This document shows, piece by piece, positions 8,894-18,359 of a DNA stretch of 64,000 nucleotides. Source of the stretch: JAFGBI01 sp964480725 (lineage in GTDB: Bacteria > Myxococcota_A > Polyangia > Polyangiales > Polyangiaceae); the NCBI GenBank assembly GCA_964480725.1, contig CAYZQO010000029.1, positions 1 to 64,000 on the forward strand, given 5' to 3'. Made by a program: the position numbers and the translations under genes. Each line of letters opens with the position of its first letter. The first letter of the stretch is position 1. Below the pieces are notes generated by a model. It saw only the letters and a list, made by a program, of their open reading frames with translations, made no database searches and had not been told where the DNA came from.

Positions 8894-11800
8894 GCCTCGC
8901 CTCCTTCTCGGTCCGGCGCCGGGTCGCCGTGACCATGGTGTTCATCGGCGTGGCGCTGGTCGGCCTGCTGTCGCTCTACCAGCTGCCGCTCGACATGTTC
9001 CCCAAGATCGAGCCGCCGATGGTGAGCGTCATCACGCCCTGGTACGGCGCCAGCGCCAAGGACGTCGAGGAGAAGGTCACCAAGCCGCTGGAGGAGCAGC
9101 TCGCCGCCACGGCGGACCTCGAGGAGCTCTCCTCGACGGCGATGGACAACGTGTCCATCGTCTCGCTCAAGTTCGGCTGGGGCACCGACCTGGCCGAGGC
9201 GGTCAACTCGATCCGCACGTCCATCTCGATGGCCGAGTCCCTGATGCCGGACGACGTCCAGGACTCCATCGTCTTCCGGCTCAACCTCGCCCAGATGCCG
9301 ATCCTCATCCTGGCCGTCACCGTGGACAGCGGCGACATCGAGACCCAGGCCGACTTCGTCGAGGACCGCATCGTCAACGAGCTGAAGCGCGTCGACGGAG
9401 TGGCCACCGTAACCCTCTTCAACCAGCGCGAGAAGCAGCTCCTGGTCGAGGTCGACCGGCGCCGCCTGGAGGCCTACGGCCTCTCCCTGCAGGCGGTGGG
9501 CGGGGCACTGCAGGCCAGCAACCTCTCGCTGCCCGCCGGCACCGTCGAGGTGGGGCGCAGCGTCTACGCGATCCGGGCGCCCGGCGAGTTCCGGAGTGTC
9601 GAGGACGTCGAGAACGTCATCGTCGGCCAGAGCGCCGGCGGCCTGGTCTACCTCAAGGACATCGCGGAGGTGCGCCTCGGTATCGAGGATCGCACCAGCG
9701 TGGCCACCATCGACGGTCGGCCGGCGCTCCTGATGATGGTGCAGCGCCTCTCCGGGGCGAACCCGGTCGACACCGCGCGCGGGGTGATGTCCCGCCTGGA
9801 GGAGCTGGGCCCGCAGCTCCCCAAGCGGTTCCAGGTCGGCGTCATCGCCGACCTCTCCGAGGGAATCGTCCGCATCATCGGCTCGCTGTCCGAGACCATC
9901 TGGGTGGCCGTGCTGCTGGTCGGGGCCGTGGTGCTGTTCTTCCTCCGGCGCTGGCGCACGAGCTTCATCGTGATCCTCAGCATCCCGACCTCGCTGGTGG
10001 CCGCCTTCGCGATGCTCCGCGCCGGTGGCTACACGCTCAACGTCATCTCGTTGGCCTCGCTCTCCATCGCCATCGGTCTGGTCGTCGATGACTCCATCGT
10101 CGTCATCGACAACATCACGCGCCACCTCGACCGGGGCCAACCCGCCGACCAAGCCGCGGCCGACGGCGCCTCGGAGGTCACCAACGCGGTGACCGCCGCC
10201 ACCCTGACCAACGCCGCCATCTTCATGCCGGTCCTCTTCGTGGGCGGACTCGTCGGGGTGATGTTCACGGAATTCGCCTTCGTCATGGTCACCACCCTGC
10301 TCGCCTCGCTCGCCGTGGCGCTGATGCTGGTGCCCGTGCTCGGCGACCGGCTGCTCCGCCGCGGCGGCCAGGCGAAGAAGGGGTGGATCTGGAGCGCCAG
10401 CGAGCGGCTGCTGCTGCGGGTCGAGGGCGCCTACGGGCGCGTCATCCACTGGGCCCTCGGCAACCGCAAGAAGGTGGTGGGCCTCTCCCTGGGGGCGTTC
10501 GTGGCGAGCCTCGGGGTGACCGCCTTCGTCGGCGCTGACTTCATGCCCAAGTACGATGAGGGCGAGGTCATCGTGAAGGCGGAGCTCGCGGTCGGCACCA
10601 ACGTCGACCGGACCTTCGCGATCGCCAAGCAGATCGAGCAGATCATCCGCGAGGAGATCCACGAAGTCGAGGTGGTGTCGATCCAGGCCGGAGCCTCCAA
10701 GAACGCCTTCGCGGCCGTCTTCGGCGGCCGCCAGGGCTCGAACATCGCCACGCTGAACGCCCGCGTGCCGGCGGTGAAGGAGCGCGACCGCTCCACCTTC
10801 CAGATGGCCGACGCGATCCGGCCCCGGATCGCGGCCATCCCGGACATCCTCACCCTGGAGGTGTCCGGCTCCCAGCAGGCGAGCCTCACCGGCGGCAGCG
10901 GCAAGGCCATCACGGTCGAAACCTACTCGGTGGCGGGAGACATCACCGAGCTTCGCACGGCGGCCCGCACCATCCGCGACATCCTGCGCCGCACGCCGGG
11001 CGCGACCGGGATCACGACCGACCTCATGGAGGACAACACCGAGCTCCAGATCGCGATCGACCGGCTGGAGGCGTCCCGGCTCGGCGTGCCAATCGCCTCC
11101 ATCGCCGCCGCCGTGCGGACCGCCATGTACGGCAACGTCGAGACCCGCTACCGCGGTGGCGCCAAGGACATCGACCTGTTCCTGCGGCTGCGGGAGGAGG
11201 ACCGGAAGAGCGTCACCGACATCTCGAACCTCACCGTCCCCTCCCTGACGGGCGCACAAATCCGCCTCTCGAGCCTCGCTCGCGTCGTCACGGGGGCGAG
11301 CCCGGTGGAGGTCAAGCGCCTCAACCAGCAGCGCACCATCCGGGTGATGGCCGACGTGACCGGGCGCGCCCTGAGTGACGTGGCCGAGGACGCGGAGCGG
11401 GCCATCGCGGCTGCACAGGCCGCCGGCGAGATCCCCGCCGGGATCACCACCAGTTTCACCGGCGACGTCAAGGAGCAGCGGGAGATGCTGGTGAACCTCG
11501 CCCTCGCGCTGCTCCTCGCGGTGGCGCTGGTCTACATGGTGATGGCGGGGCAGTTCGAGTCGACGCTGGACCCGTTCGTGGTGATGTTCTCGGTCCCGTT
11601 CGGCATCACCGGCGCGCTGATCATGCTCCCCCTGACCGGCACGACGCTGTCGATGGTGTCCCTGATCGGCATGATCATGACGGTGGGCATCGTGGTCAAG
11701 AACGCCATCGTCATGGTGGACTACATCAACCTGATGCGCGACCAAGGGATGGGGCTCGAGGAGGCCATCCGGGTCGGCGGGGAACGGCGCCTACGGCCCG

Positions 11801-12030
11801 TGCTCATGACCGCGCTCGCCATCATCGGCGGCATGATCCCGTTGGCCATCGGCTGGGGTGAGGGCTCCGAGATCTGGCAGCCCATGGCGATAGCGGTCGT
11901 TGGCGGAGTGACCATCTCCACGCTGGTCACTCTGGTGCTGATCCCGTCGGTCTACGCGCTGACCGATCGCTGGCGCAAGCGCGGCAAGGCGCCGACCAGC
12001 GCGACCGCGAGCGCGCCAGCGTCGAGCTGA
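8890..12030 (+). CDS. RND efflux pump permease (AcrB/HAE1-like)
   Basis: 1046 residues, full length for the family, starting with GTG at 8890 inside the stop of the adaptor gene. Topology is typical: TM1 (VAVTMVFIGVALVGLLSLY), a large periplasmic porter domain, TM2-6 with the proton-relay pair of Asp in TM4 (GLVVDDSIVVIDN), a second porter domain, and TM8-12 (KEQREMLVNLAL, MIMTVGIVVKNAIVMVDYIN). The periplasmic PKIEPPMVSV and PKYDEGEVIV segments and the VVSI/Ala-rich C-terminus fit drug or lipophile exporters. Heavy-metal-type signatures were not seen. Substrate unknown. Its 3' end is overlapped in antisense by the truncated lipoprotein frame. Confidence 0.95.
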   Translation: MSLASFSVRRRVAVTMVFIGVALVGLLSLYQLPLDMFPKIEPPMVSVITPWYGASAKDVEEKVTKPLEEQLAATADLEELSSTAMDNVSIVSLKFGWGTDLAEAVNSIRTSISMAESLMPDDVQDSIVFRLNLAQMPILILAVTVDSGDIETQADFVEDRIVNELKRVDGVATVTLFNQREKQLLVEVDRRRLEAYGLSLQAVGGALQASNLSLPAGTVEVGRSVYAIRAPGEFRSVEDVENVIVGQSAGGLVYLKDIAEVRLGIEDRTSVATIDGRPALLMMVQRLSGANPVDTARGVMSRLEELGPQLPKRFQVGVIADLSEGIVRIIGSLSETIWVAVLLVGAVVLFFLRRWRTSFIVILSIPTSLVAAFAMLRAGGYTLNVISLASLSIAIGLVVDDSIVVIDNITRHLDRGQPADQAAADGASEVTNAVTAATLTNAAIFMPVLFVGGLVGVMFTEFAFVMVTTLLASLAVALMLVPVLGDRLLRRGGQAKKGWIWSASERLLLRVEGAYGRVIHWALGNRKKVVGLSLGAFVASLGVTAFVGADFMPKYDEGEVIVKAELAVGTNVDRTFAIAKQIEQIIREEIHEVEVVSIQAGASKNAFAAVFGGRQGSNIATLNARVPAVKERDRSTFQMADAIRPRIAAIPDILTLEVSGSQQASLTGGSGKAITVETYSVAGDITELRTAARTIRDILRRTPGATGITTDLMEDNTELQIAIDRLEASRLGVPIASIAAAVRTAMYGNVETRYRGGAKDIDLFLRLREEDRKSVTDISNLTVPSLTGAQIRLSSLARVVTGASPVEVKRLNQQRTIRVMADVTGRALSDVAEDAERAIAAAQAAGEIPAGITTSFTGDVKEQREMLVNLALALLLAVALVYMVMAGQFESTLDPFVVMFSVPFGITGALIMLPLTGTTLSMVSLIGMIMTVGIVVKNAIVMVDYINLMRDQGMGLEEAIRVGGERRLRPVLMTALAIIGGMIPLAIGWGEGSEIWQPMAIAVVGGVTISTLVTLVLIPSVYALTDRWRKRGKAPTSATASAPASS

Positions 12031-12574
12031 CGGGGAGCCGCTCGGGCACCGGCATGCGGAACGAGACGGCGTGGCTCGGGTTGCGCAGGCCCTTGCTGGA
12101 GCCGACGAACGGATCCGCGTCGCGGAGCTGACCCCAGCGCACCGCCCGCGACGCCGTTGACGGCCGGCCCCCCTGCGAGCTCAGGGCGTGGGCGACCTCG
12201 AGCGCGAGATCGGTCGAGTCCCAGGACGGCACGGTGGCGTCGCCCAGCGAGAGCATGAGGTTGTCGTAAGGCTGGGTGGTCGACTCGATGGGGGTGGTGG
12301 CGACCGAAAGGCTCGGTCCGGTGCCGATGATCCCGACCCAGTCCCAGGGGGCCTCACCCTGGTCGTCCGCGGTGACGCCGGACGCGCGGGGCTGGTCCAC
12401 GTCGGCACCAGCGCCCGCCCCGCTAGCCCCGCCGCCACCGGGCCCATCCGCGGCGCCCCCGCCCGCGCCCCCGGCGGGATCGTCCGCGTCGTCGACGCAG
12501 CCGCCGGCGCCGAAACCGAACGAGGCGAGCAACGCTGCGACGCCGAAGTCCCGAGAGCGATGAGGGGTCCGCAC
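11927..12574 (-). pseudogene. truncated lipoprotein gene running into the RND gene in antisense
   Basis: From a GTG at 12574 the frame encodes RTPHRSRDFG, a hydrophobic segment with lipobox-like FGAGGC, and a Gly/Ala/Asp-rich linker. A folded-looking segment follows (DWVGIIGTGPSLSVATTPIE, STTQPYDNLMLSLG), reminiscent of GxxQSLSxG-type N-termini of myxobacterial SGNH-hydrolase-like lipoproteins. The gene then seems cut off: after about 12035 the frame continues for 34 codons antisense to the end of the RND gene before its stop at 11927. The start is also poor, and an ATG at 12612 is in another frame. Truncation by deletion is my inference; a complete short lipoprotein is the alternative. Intergenic sequence at 12575-12719 holds nothing else clear. 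Confidence 0.45.
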
Positions 12575-12719
12575 GGCGGCAGCGGGGCAGCCGGACCGCC
12601 TCGGAGCGTCATCTCTCGGGCCGGGACGCAGGATCTTCGTTTTCTGGCGGCGGCGACGGTGCCCCCCGGCCGACCTCGTTTGCCGCCTCGGGCGATCGGA
12701 GGGTAATCTCGCGGGAGAG

Positions 12720-13679
12720 ATGCCGGATTTCCCGAGTCGCCGCAACATCGACTGGAGCGTGACCATGGCCGGCGACCCGCCGAAGGCGCGCCTCATGGAG
12801 CCGTCGGCGCCGACCACGGAGCTCGCGGCGATCGCCTCGGCGGCCCTCGCCGAGCCGTCCGCGGCGACGGCCGATCTGGTCCTCCGGCGCGTGGTGGAGG
12901 TCGCGCGCTCGGTGATCCGTCTCGAACGGACGGCGGTGTTCCTCTTCGACGCGCACCACCTGGCGATGGTGGGGACCTGGGGCACCGACGCCACCGGTGA
13001 GACGGTCGACGAGCACGACATCATGTACGACTTCGGCGACATCGATCGCGAGGTCTTCCGGCGGGCGGAGCAAGGCTTCGCGTGGACCGCGTACGACGAC
13101 TGCCCGCACATCACCCAGGACCAGGGGCACAACCGCGTGATCGGCCGCGGCTGGGTGGCGTGCACGGCGATCGTGGGGCCGAGCGGGCCGCTCGGCACCC
13201 TCTTCAACGACTCCGCGATCACCCACGAGCCCCTCGACGAGGCGAAGCAGGCGCGCGCGGCCGTGCTCTGCTCGCTGATCGGGCGCGCGCTCGAGCCCTG
13301 CCGGACGGCACTCTTCGAGGCGGACCCCGCCCCGGTCGAACCGCAGCACCCGCTGGTCCGGGCGGCGACCCGCCTCCTGGTGAACGACCCGACCATGAGC
13401 TGCGCCGCGCTGGCGGCGGAGCTGCGCGTCAGCACCACGACGCTGGCACGGACGTTCAAACGGCAAGCGCACACGTCGATCGTCGATCACCGCAACGAGC
13501 TCCGCCTCGCCCGGTTCCTGGGGCGCGTGGACGCCCGCGGCGGCAACCTCCTGGAGGCCGCCCTCAGCGCGGGGTTCGGCAGCTACGCGCAGTTTCACCG
13601 CGTGTTTCGCGCCCGCTTCGGCAAGGCCCCCCGGGATTACCTGTCGGACCGGCGGCTCGGCGCGACGATCCCGCCGTGA
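12720..13679 (+). CDS. GAF-domain AraC-family transcriptional regulator
   Basis: 319 residues. A GAF sensor-like domain occupies about residues 40-195 (VVEVARSVIRLERTAVFLFD, IVGPSGPLGTLFNDS). A C-terminal AraC/XylS DNA-binding domain follows at about 215-312 with both helix-turn-helix units: the first in SCAALAAELRVSTTTLARTF, the second in LLEAALSAGFGSYAQFHRVF followed by RARFGKAPRDYL. The second unit matches the AraC signature well. The ATG at 12720 is preceded by GGGAGAG. The GAF region has His/Cys/Asp-rich loops (DDCPHITQDQGHN) that could bind a ligand or metal (inference). It has no co-directional neighbour to suggest a target. Confidence 0.88.
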   Translation: MPDFPSRRNIDWSVTMAGDPPKARLMEPSAPTTELAAIASAALAEPSAATADLVLRRVVEVARSVIRLERTAVFLFDAHHLAMVGTWGTDATGETVDEHDIMYDFGDIDREVFRRAEQGFAWTAYDDCPHITQDQGHNRVIGRGWVACTAIVGPSGPLGTLFNDSAITHEPLDEAKQARAAVLCSLIGRALEPCRTALFEADPAPVEPQHPLVRAATRLLVNDPTMSCAALAAELRVSTTTLARTFKRQAHTSIVDHRNELRLARFLGRVDARGGNLLEAALSAGFGSYAQFHRVFRARFGKAPRDYLSDRRLGATIPP

Positions 13680-13759
13680 GGGGCGGCGCAGCAGCCGAAT
13701 CCGGGGCCCACCCACGCCGAACGATCGCTCGGCGCCCCCCAACCGCGGCGGCCCGCAGG

Positions 13760-14138
13760 CGGCCGCGCTTGGTGGGCGTGGGCGTACGCTGGAGGGCATC
13801 CCGCTGCGGTGCGCTGAGCCCGCAGCACCCCAGAGCGACCACCATCTCGAGGCCCATCTCCAGCTCTGCCGCGTCGGCCCGAGCCACACGATAGGCGCGG
13901 CGCTTCTCGCCACCGGACGCACCGTAACCTTCACCGAGGTTCACTGCGCCCGTTGGGCGCCCCCTCGCTCCGTGGTCCTCCGTGGACTCCGTCCAGTCTG
14001 CTGGACTCCGCCCGCTCCGGCTCAAGCCGACCGACAGTGATCGCCGCAACTGGTCCGCGAACTTGGCGTCCCGAGCTTCGACGGCAGCGAGCTGCGACTG
14101 GAGCGAGGTAGTGAACCGGATGACGCGTGGACTGCCAT
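13760..14138 (-). pseudogene. decayed four-helix-bundle (S23/IVS-type) protein gene
   Basis: The minus-strand frame contains two halves of a four-helix-bundle protein: TTSLQSQLAAVEARDAKFAD-QLRR (about 14058-14110) and AVNLGEGYGASGGEKRRAYR followed by ELEMGLEMVVALG (about 13830-13950). They are separated by about 25 unrelated residues (SRSGRSPADWTESTEDHG...) exactly where the family normally continues into xVxLNxAEG. A good start, ATG at 14138 with GGGAGGGG four bases upstream, is one base out of frame with the family segment. The open frame also continues past the normal C-terminus into the AraC gene with no stop. One frameshift plus one insertion is the simplest reading. Such genes are known as 23S rRNA intervening-sequence proteins or stand-alone genes of unknown role. 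Confidence 0.55.
13968..13994. repeat. short CTCCGTGG repeats
   Basis: CTCCGTGG at 13968 and 13978, then CTCCGTCC at 13987: about a 10-base period. A perfect 6-bp hairpin follows, GTCCAG-TCTG-CTGGAC (13991-14006). They fall inside the insertion that splits the four-helix-bundle frame. Confidence 0.6.
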
Positions 14139-14142
14139 TGCA

Positions 14143-14182
14143 CCCCTCCCTGAGCGCGCGAATGCGCGCGATTGGGGAGGGG
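14143..14182. repeat. nested inverted repeat covering the ribosome-binding site of the four-helix-bundle remnant
   Basis: Outer arms CCCCTCCC (14143-14150) and GGGAGGGG (14175-14182) enclose inner arms GCGCGC and GCGCGC around GAAT. On the minus strand the arm GGGAGGGG is also the ribosome-binding site of the ATG at 14138, so the hairpin could hide it. Confidence 0.65.
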
Positions 14183-14273
14183 TCGACCGCGCAGCCGCAA
14201 AGCGGCGAGCAGGACGGGGGTGGGCACCGGCTGGGCTCCCTGTGTCCGCCCAGCCGGTGTTCCCGACGCTTCT

Positions 14274-16829
14274 TCACTCGATCCGCCCCACCCCGTCCCG
14301 CGCCAGGCTGCCGAGGAACGCGGCGGTCTGCGCGGCGGCGGCCTCGACGTCGAAGACGACGAAGTGCGGATCGGCGCCGGTGGGCGGCGCGAACTGCACG
14401 AGCGCGCCCGTCGCGCGCCCGTCGGCGAGGTTCTGGGCGAGGCCGCCAGCGGGGAGCGAGATCGTCTCGGGACCGCCCCAGGCGAGCTCGGCGATGGGCG
14501 CCACCAGCGGGAGGAGGGCCGGGAGCCCCATCGCGAGGGCGTTCACCTCGATGGCGTGGCTCGATACGAAGCCGTCGCTCTCCCCGTCGGCGCCGACGCC
14601 CTCCACCAGGAGGACGCTCCGCGGCGGGAAGCCCGCCGGCGGCTCGGCGACGACGAGGCGCCCGAAGCTCAGGGGATCGCCGACGTCGAGCGCCGTCTGC
14701 AGGAGCGAGAGCGCGGGGTGGTCGAGCGTCACCGCGACGCCGGAACCAGCGCCGTAGAGCTCACTGGCGAGGAGCTCGCCGAGGTCCTGGGGCTCCTCCC
14801 GGCCGAGCAGCGACAGGCTCACCATCGCCGCCGCACCGCTCAGCGCCGCGCCCGCAAGCTGGTCGTCGACGGCGAGCGCCAGGACCCCGTTGACCGCGCC
14901 CTGCGAGTGCACGCGCAGGAGCACGCGCGCCGGATCGAACGCGATCCGGGCGCCGGTGGCGGAGACAGCGGCGGGAACCACGAGCGCGCCGGTCGTCACC
15001 AGGCGCGCCTGCTGGACGAGATCCACCGTCGCCTGCAGGTTGGTGTATCGCATCGAGGTGGGGTTCAGGGTGTTGAAGACCGCCATCGCCTCGTCGTTCA
15101 GGACGTTACACGGCTGCACGTTGCCCCGCGCGGTGCAGGGGCCGCCCGGGCGGGTACCGTGGAAGATCTGGTCGATGGTGAAGGTGGCGACGCACTCCGC
15201 AGCCAGGCGCTCGGCGGTGCCGTCGTCGAGGGCGGAGCGGGTGTCGCCGCCGGTGCCGTGCGCATAGAGCGCGACCGGGTAGCCCGCGGCGGGCGCCGGG
15301 CAGGTGGCGGCGTCCGGCACCGTGAGCAGGAACCGGAGCTCGAGCTCGCGCGCCACGAGCGGAGCGCCGCTCGCGTCCCGGTCGATCCCGCCCCCCGCGA
15401 GCAGGAACGGCGGCGTCCCCGCCTGGAAGTCGGGAGACGGGCCGTAGCTGCCCTCGTACACGTCGAGCGCGGCGCGCTCCTCGACCAGCGCGAGCGCGTC
15501 CACGGCCGGCGCGGGGTAGCCGTCGCGGACGGCGTCCCGGAGCTCGCGCGCCGGGCACGTCGGATCGTCGGTCGTGAACACCGTCAGGTGCACGAGCGAC
15601 TCGCGGCGGAGCCCCGCGTCGCGCTCCAGGGTGGCCACGGCGTCGGCCCATTCCTCCTGGAGCGCCGCGGTGGGACCGCTCGCCGGCTCGAGCGCCAGCA
15701 CCTGGCGCAGCTCCGGGCAGGCCCCGACCGCGCCCTCGCGCGCCATCAGCGCGTCGGTCACCACCAGCGCGTAGCGGGTGCCGGGCCGGAGCGGGAAGCC
15801 GGGCGTCGGCTGGAAGGCGAGCGTGTCGTCGCCGAGGTAGCCGTCCGCGACCGGGTGGAGCGCGAGCGTGACGAGCTGCCGCTCGCCGCGACGCGCCGAG
15901 GCCGGATCGACGTCGACGAGCTGCACGCTGCTCGCGGCCTCGCGCGCGGCCAGCGGATCCCGCGGGAGGCTCCCAGCGTCGATGGCGCCGGTGAAGCGGA
16001 GGTACCCCGCGGCGGCGAGCGAAAAGCCCTCCACGACGCCGTCGATCAGCGTCACGTAGCCCGCGAGCAGGCTGCTCGCCTCGGGGTTCGGGAACCCCTC
16101 GACCGCGAGCGCGCCGGCGGCGTCGCGGCGCAGATCGCTCGGCCAGGGGTGATCGAAGAAGGTCGGGCCGGCGAGCTCCGAGAGCGCCGCGGGGACGGCC
16201 AGCACGCACTCGACCACGGGCTCCGCGGGCGCACCGGCAGCGCCCGCCATGCCCCCCTCCCCCGCGCCGCCGCCGAGGCCAAGGCGACCCCCGGTGGTCT
16301 CGACGCCGCCGCTCGCGCCCCCGCCGCCCGTGGGCGTGCCGCCCGCCGCGCCGGTGCCCCCGTCGGGCGTGCCGCCGCTGCCGGGGTCGGGCGTGCCGCC
16401 CGTGCTCGGCTCGCGGCCGCCCGTGGGCTCGCCGCCCGCGCCCGCGGCGCCCCCCGCCGGGGCACCGCCGGTTCGAGCCCCACCCGACGACTGGCCGCCC
16501 GCGGGAGCGCCGCCCATCGGGCGGCCGCCGATCGCGACGCCGCCAGACGACTCCCCCGCGTCGCCAGCGCCGCCCGCGGCCTCCCCCCCGTCGGCGACGC
16601 CCCCGCCCTCGCCCCCCGAGCGGCCCCCGAGGCCGCCGTGCCCGAGCGAGAACCCACCGATGCCACCGATCGCGCCGTCCTCGTCGCTCTGGTCGACCCG
16701 GCCGCCACAGGCGGCGACGAGCAGGATCAGCAGCGGCGCCGCTGAAAGGGCGGCGCGGTACCGGGAGGAGGACGCCCGCGCGCGGCAGGCGCGGCGCAAC
16801 GAACGACGGATCGGCGGCCAGGCGGCCAT
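14274..16829 (-). CDS. large lipoprotein with Gly-rich linker and hydrolase-like domain
   Basis: 851 residues. A lipoprotein signal ends in LLVAAC (Cys near 42). A low-complexity region follows (about 50-205) dominated by Gly-Gly, Thr, Ser and Ala, typical of myxobacterial surface lipoproteins. The rest (about 210-850) resembles secreted esterases/lipases: an N-terminal FFDHPWPSDLRRD motif, several domains, YPVALYAHGTGGD as a possible oxyanion-hole strand, and RVHSQGAVNG as a candidate G/HxSxG nucleophile elbow with Ser. A catalytic triad cannot be confirmed by eye. Likely anchored in the outer membrane facing outward. The ATG at 16829 is picked because it directly precedes the basic N-region; a longer in-frame start at 16904 is possible. 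Confidence 0.8.
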   Translation of the reverse strand: MAAWPPIRRSLRRACRARASSSRYRAALSAAPLLILLVAACGGRVDQSDEDGAIGGIGGFSLGHGGLGGRSGGEGGGVADGGEAAGGAGDAGESSGGVAIGGRPMGGAPAGGQSSGGARTGGAPAGGAAGAGGEPTGGREPSTGGTPDPGSGGTPDGGTGAAGGTPTGGGGASGGVETTGGRLGLGGGAGEGGMAGAAGAPAEPVVECVLAVPAALSELAGPTFFDHPWPSDLRRDAAGALAVEGFPNPEASSLLAGYVTLIDGVVEGFSLAAAGYLRFTGAIDAGSLPRDPLAAREAASSVQLVDVDPASARRGERQLVTLALHPVADGYLGDDTLAFQPTPGFPLRPGTRYALVVTDALMAREGAVGACPELRQVLALEPASGPTAALQEEWADAVATLERDAGLRRESLVHLTVFTTDDPTCPARELRDAVRDGYPAPAVDALALVEERAALDVYEGSYGPSPDFQAGTPPFLLAGGGIDRDASGAPLVARELELRFLLTVPDAATCPAPAAGYPVALYAHGTGGDTRSALDDGTAERLAAECVATFTIDQIFHGTRPGGPCTARGNVQPCNVLNDEAMAVFNTLNPTSMRYTNLQATVDLVQQARLVTTGALVVPAAVSATGARIAFDPARVLLRVHSQGAVNGVLALAVDDQLAGAALSGAAAMVSLSLLGREEPQDLGELLASELYGAGSGVAVTLDHPALSLLQTALDVGDPLSFGRLVVAEPPAGFPPRSVLLVEGVGADGESDGFVSSHAIEVNALAMGLPALLPLVAPIAELAWGGPETISLPAGGLAQNLADGRATGALVQFAPPTGADPHFVVFDVEAAAAQTAAFLGSLARDGVGRIE

Positions 16830-16926
16830 GCGGAGCTCGCTCCCCGAGGAACCATCCCGGCTCCCCCGACTGCGCACTTTGCCCGGCACCCGTCGGCGCC
16901 GCAAGCCGCCCGCGACGGGCGAACGT

Positions 16927-18282
16927 TCAGCGCGTGACGCGACCCATCACCAGCGGCAGAGCGACCGGGGCGCGCGCGCCGAGGGTGAACGCGGCTGTCA
17001 CCCGCGCGGCCTCCGCCCGCGCCTGCTCGCGGCGCGCGACGTGCAGGAACGCGAGCGGCTCGCCCCGCTCGACGCGCCCGCCCCGTGCGACGGCGAGCTC
17101 GACGCCGACCCGGGGGTCGATGGCCTGGTCGGCGCGGGTGCGCCCGGCGCCGAGCGCGAGCGCGACCAGCGCGAGCTCCCGCGGATCGATCGCCGTCACG
17201 ACGCCGCTGGCGGGGGCGAGCACGGGGACGCGCGCGGGGGCGCACGGCAGGCGCGCGGGCTCGTCGGTGACCCGCGGATCGCCCCCCTGGGCGGCGATCA
17301 TCTGCGCGAGCCGCTCGAGGCCCGCACCGGAGGCGAGCGCGCGCTCGAGCCGGCGCCGCGCCGCGCCGCGCCGCGCCTCCACGCCGCCGAGCAGGAGCAT
17401 CTCCGTCCCCAGGGCCAGCGTCAGGGCCACAGTGTCGGGCGGGCCCTCACCGCGGAGGACCTCGATCGCCTCGCGCGTCTCCAGGGCATTGCCGATGGTG
17501 AGCCCGATGGGCGCGGACATGTCGGTCAGGAGCGCGACCACCTGCTTGCCCGCGGCGCGGCCAACGCGCACCAGCGCGCGGGCGAGCGCCCGCGCCGAGG
17601 CGAGATCGCTCATGAAGGCCCCTCGACCCACCTTCACGTCGAGCACGAGGCCGTCGAGGCCCGCGGCGAGCTTCTTGGAGAGGATGCTGGCGACGATGAG
17701 CGGGATCGACTCGACCGTGCCGGTGACGTCCCGGAGGGCGTAGATGCGGCGGTCGGCGGGCGCGAGCTCCGCCGTCTGGCCGATGATCGAGGCGCCGACC
17801 TCACGCACCACCCGCTCGAAGCGCCGGGCATCGAGCCGGGTGTCGTAGCCCGGGATGGCCTCGAGCTTGTCGAGCGTGCCGCCCGTGTGCCCGAGCCCGC
17901 GCCCGGAGATCATCGGCACGGCGACGCCGCAGGCCGCCACCAGCGGGGCCAGGCAGATGCTGATCTTGTCGCCGACACCGCCGGTCGAGTGCTTGTCGAC
18001 CTTGTAGCGCCGCACCGACGCGAGCCGCAGAATCTTGCCCGAGCGGAGCATGGCCTCGGTCAGCGCGGCCGTCTCCTCGTCATCGAGCCCCACCAGCAGC
18101 GCGGCCATGAGCCAGGCGCTCATCTGGTAGTCCGTGACCCGCTCGGCGACGAAGCCGGCGACGAAATCCTGGATCTGTTGCGCCGTCAGCCGCTCGCCGT
18201 CGCGCTTCTTCACGATCAGCGCGACCGGGCTAGTGGGGCTGGCGCGCCGGGACTTGACGGGTGGGGCCATCGCGTCCCCCAT
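16927..18282 (-). CDS. deoA: thymidine/pyrimidine-nucleoside phosphorylase
   Basis: 451 residues. Catalyses reversible phosphorolysis of thymidine (and possibly uridine) to the base and (deoxy)ribose-1-phosphate in pyrimidine salvage. The phosphate-binding signature KHSTGGVGDK is near residues 92-101, followed by MISGRGLGHTGGTLDKLE. Other family landmarks are DVTGTVESIPLI, LDVKVGRGAFM and the C-terminal PYNP domain (GVVTAIDPRELAL, RGEPLAFLH). The N-terminus has the helical domain (RDGERLTAQQIQDFV, TDYQMSAWLMA). Start at 18282 or at a second ATG four codons in. An 80-bp divergent spacer separates it from the WYL regulator; no other salvage genes are adjacent. Thymidine versus broad pyrimidine specificity cannot be told here. 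Confidence 0.93.
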   Translation of the reverse strand: MGDAMAPPVKSRRASPTSPVALIVKKRDGERLTAQQIQDFVAGFVAERVTDYQMSAWLMAALLVGLDDEETAALTEAMLRSGKILRLASVRRYKVDKHSTGGVGDKISICLAPLVAACGVAVPMISGRGLGHTGGTLDKLEAIPGYDTRLDARRFERVVREVGASIIGQTAELAPADRRIYALRDVTGTVESIPLIVASILSKKLAAGLDGLVLDVKVGRGAFMSDLASARALARALVRVGRAAGKQVVALLTDMSAPIGLTIGNALETREAIEVLRGEGPPDTVALTLALGTEMLLLGGVEARRGAARRRLERALASGAGLERLAQMIAAQGGDPRVTDEPARLPCAPARVPVLAPASGVVTAIDPRELALVALALGAGRTRADQAIDPRVGVELAVARGGRVERGEPLAFLHVARREQARAEAARVTAAFTLGARAPVALPLVMGRVTR

Positions 18283-18359
18283 GATAGCCGACTTGCCCGC
18301 GAGCGCGCGCGGAGCCGCGCCTTCCCGCGGCGCCGAGGCGCAGGCATAATCCGGTGACC

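Noticed and set aside
8308..11745. 1145-codon minus-strand open frame opposite the RND pair
   Set aside because: His/Asp/Arg-rich low-complexity translation; the opposite strand codes for a full-length, motif-complete pump.
14172..16745. 857-codon plus-strand frame opposite the large lipoprotein
   Set aside because: Arg/Glu/His-rich, no start context, no domain; shadow of the Gly-rich gene.
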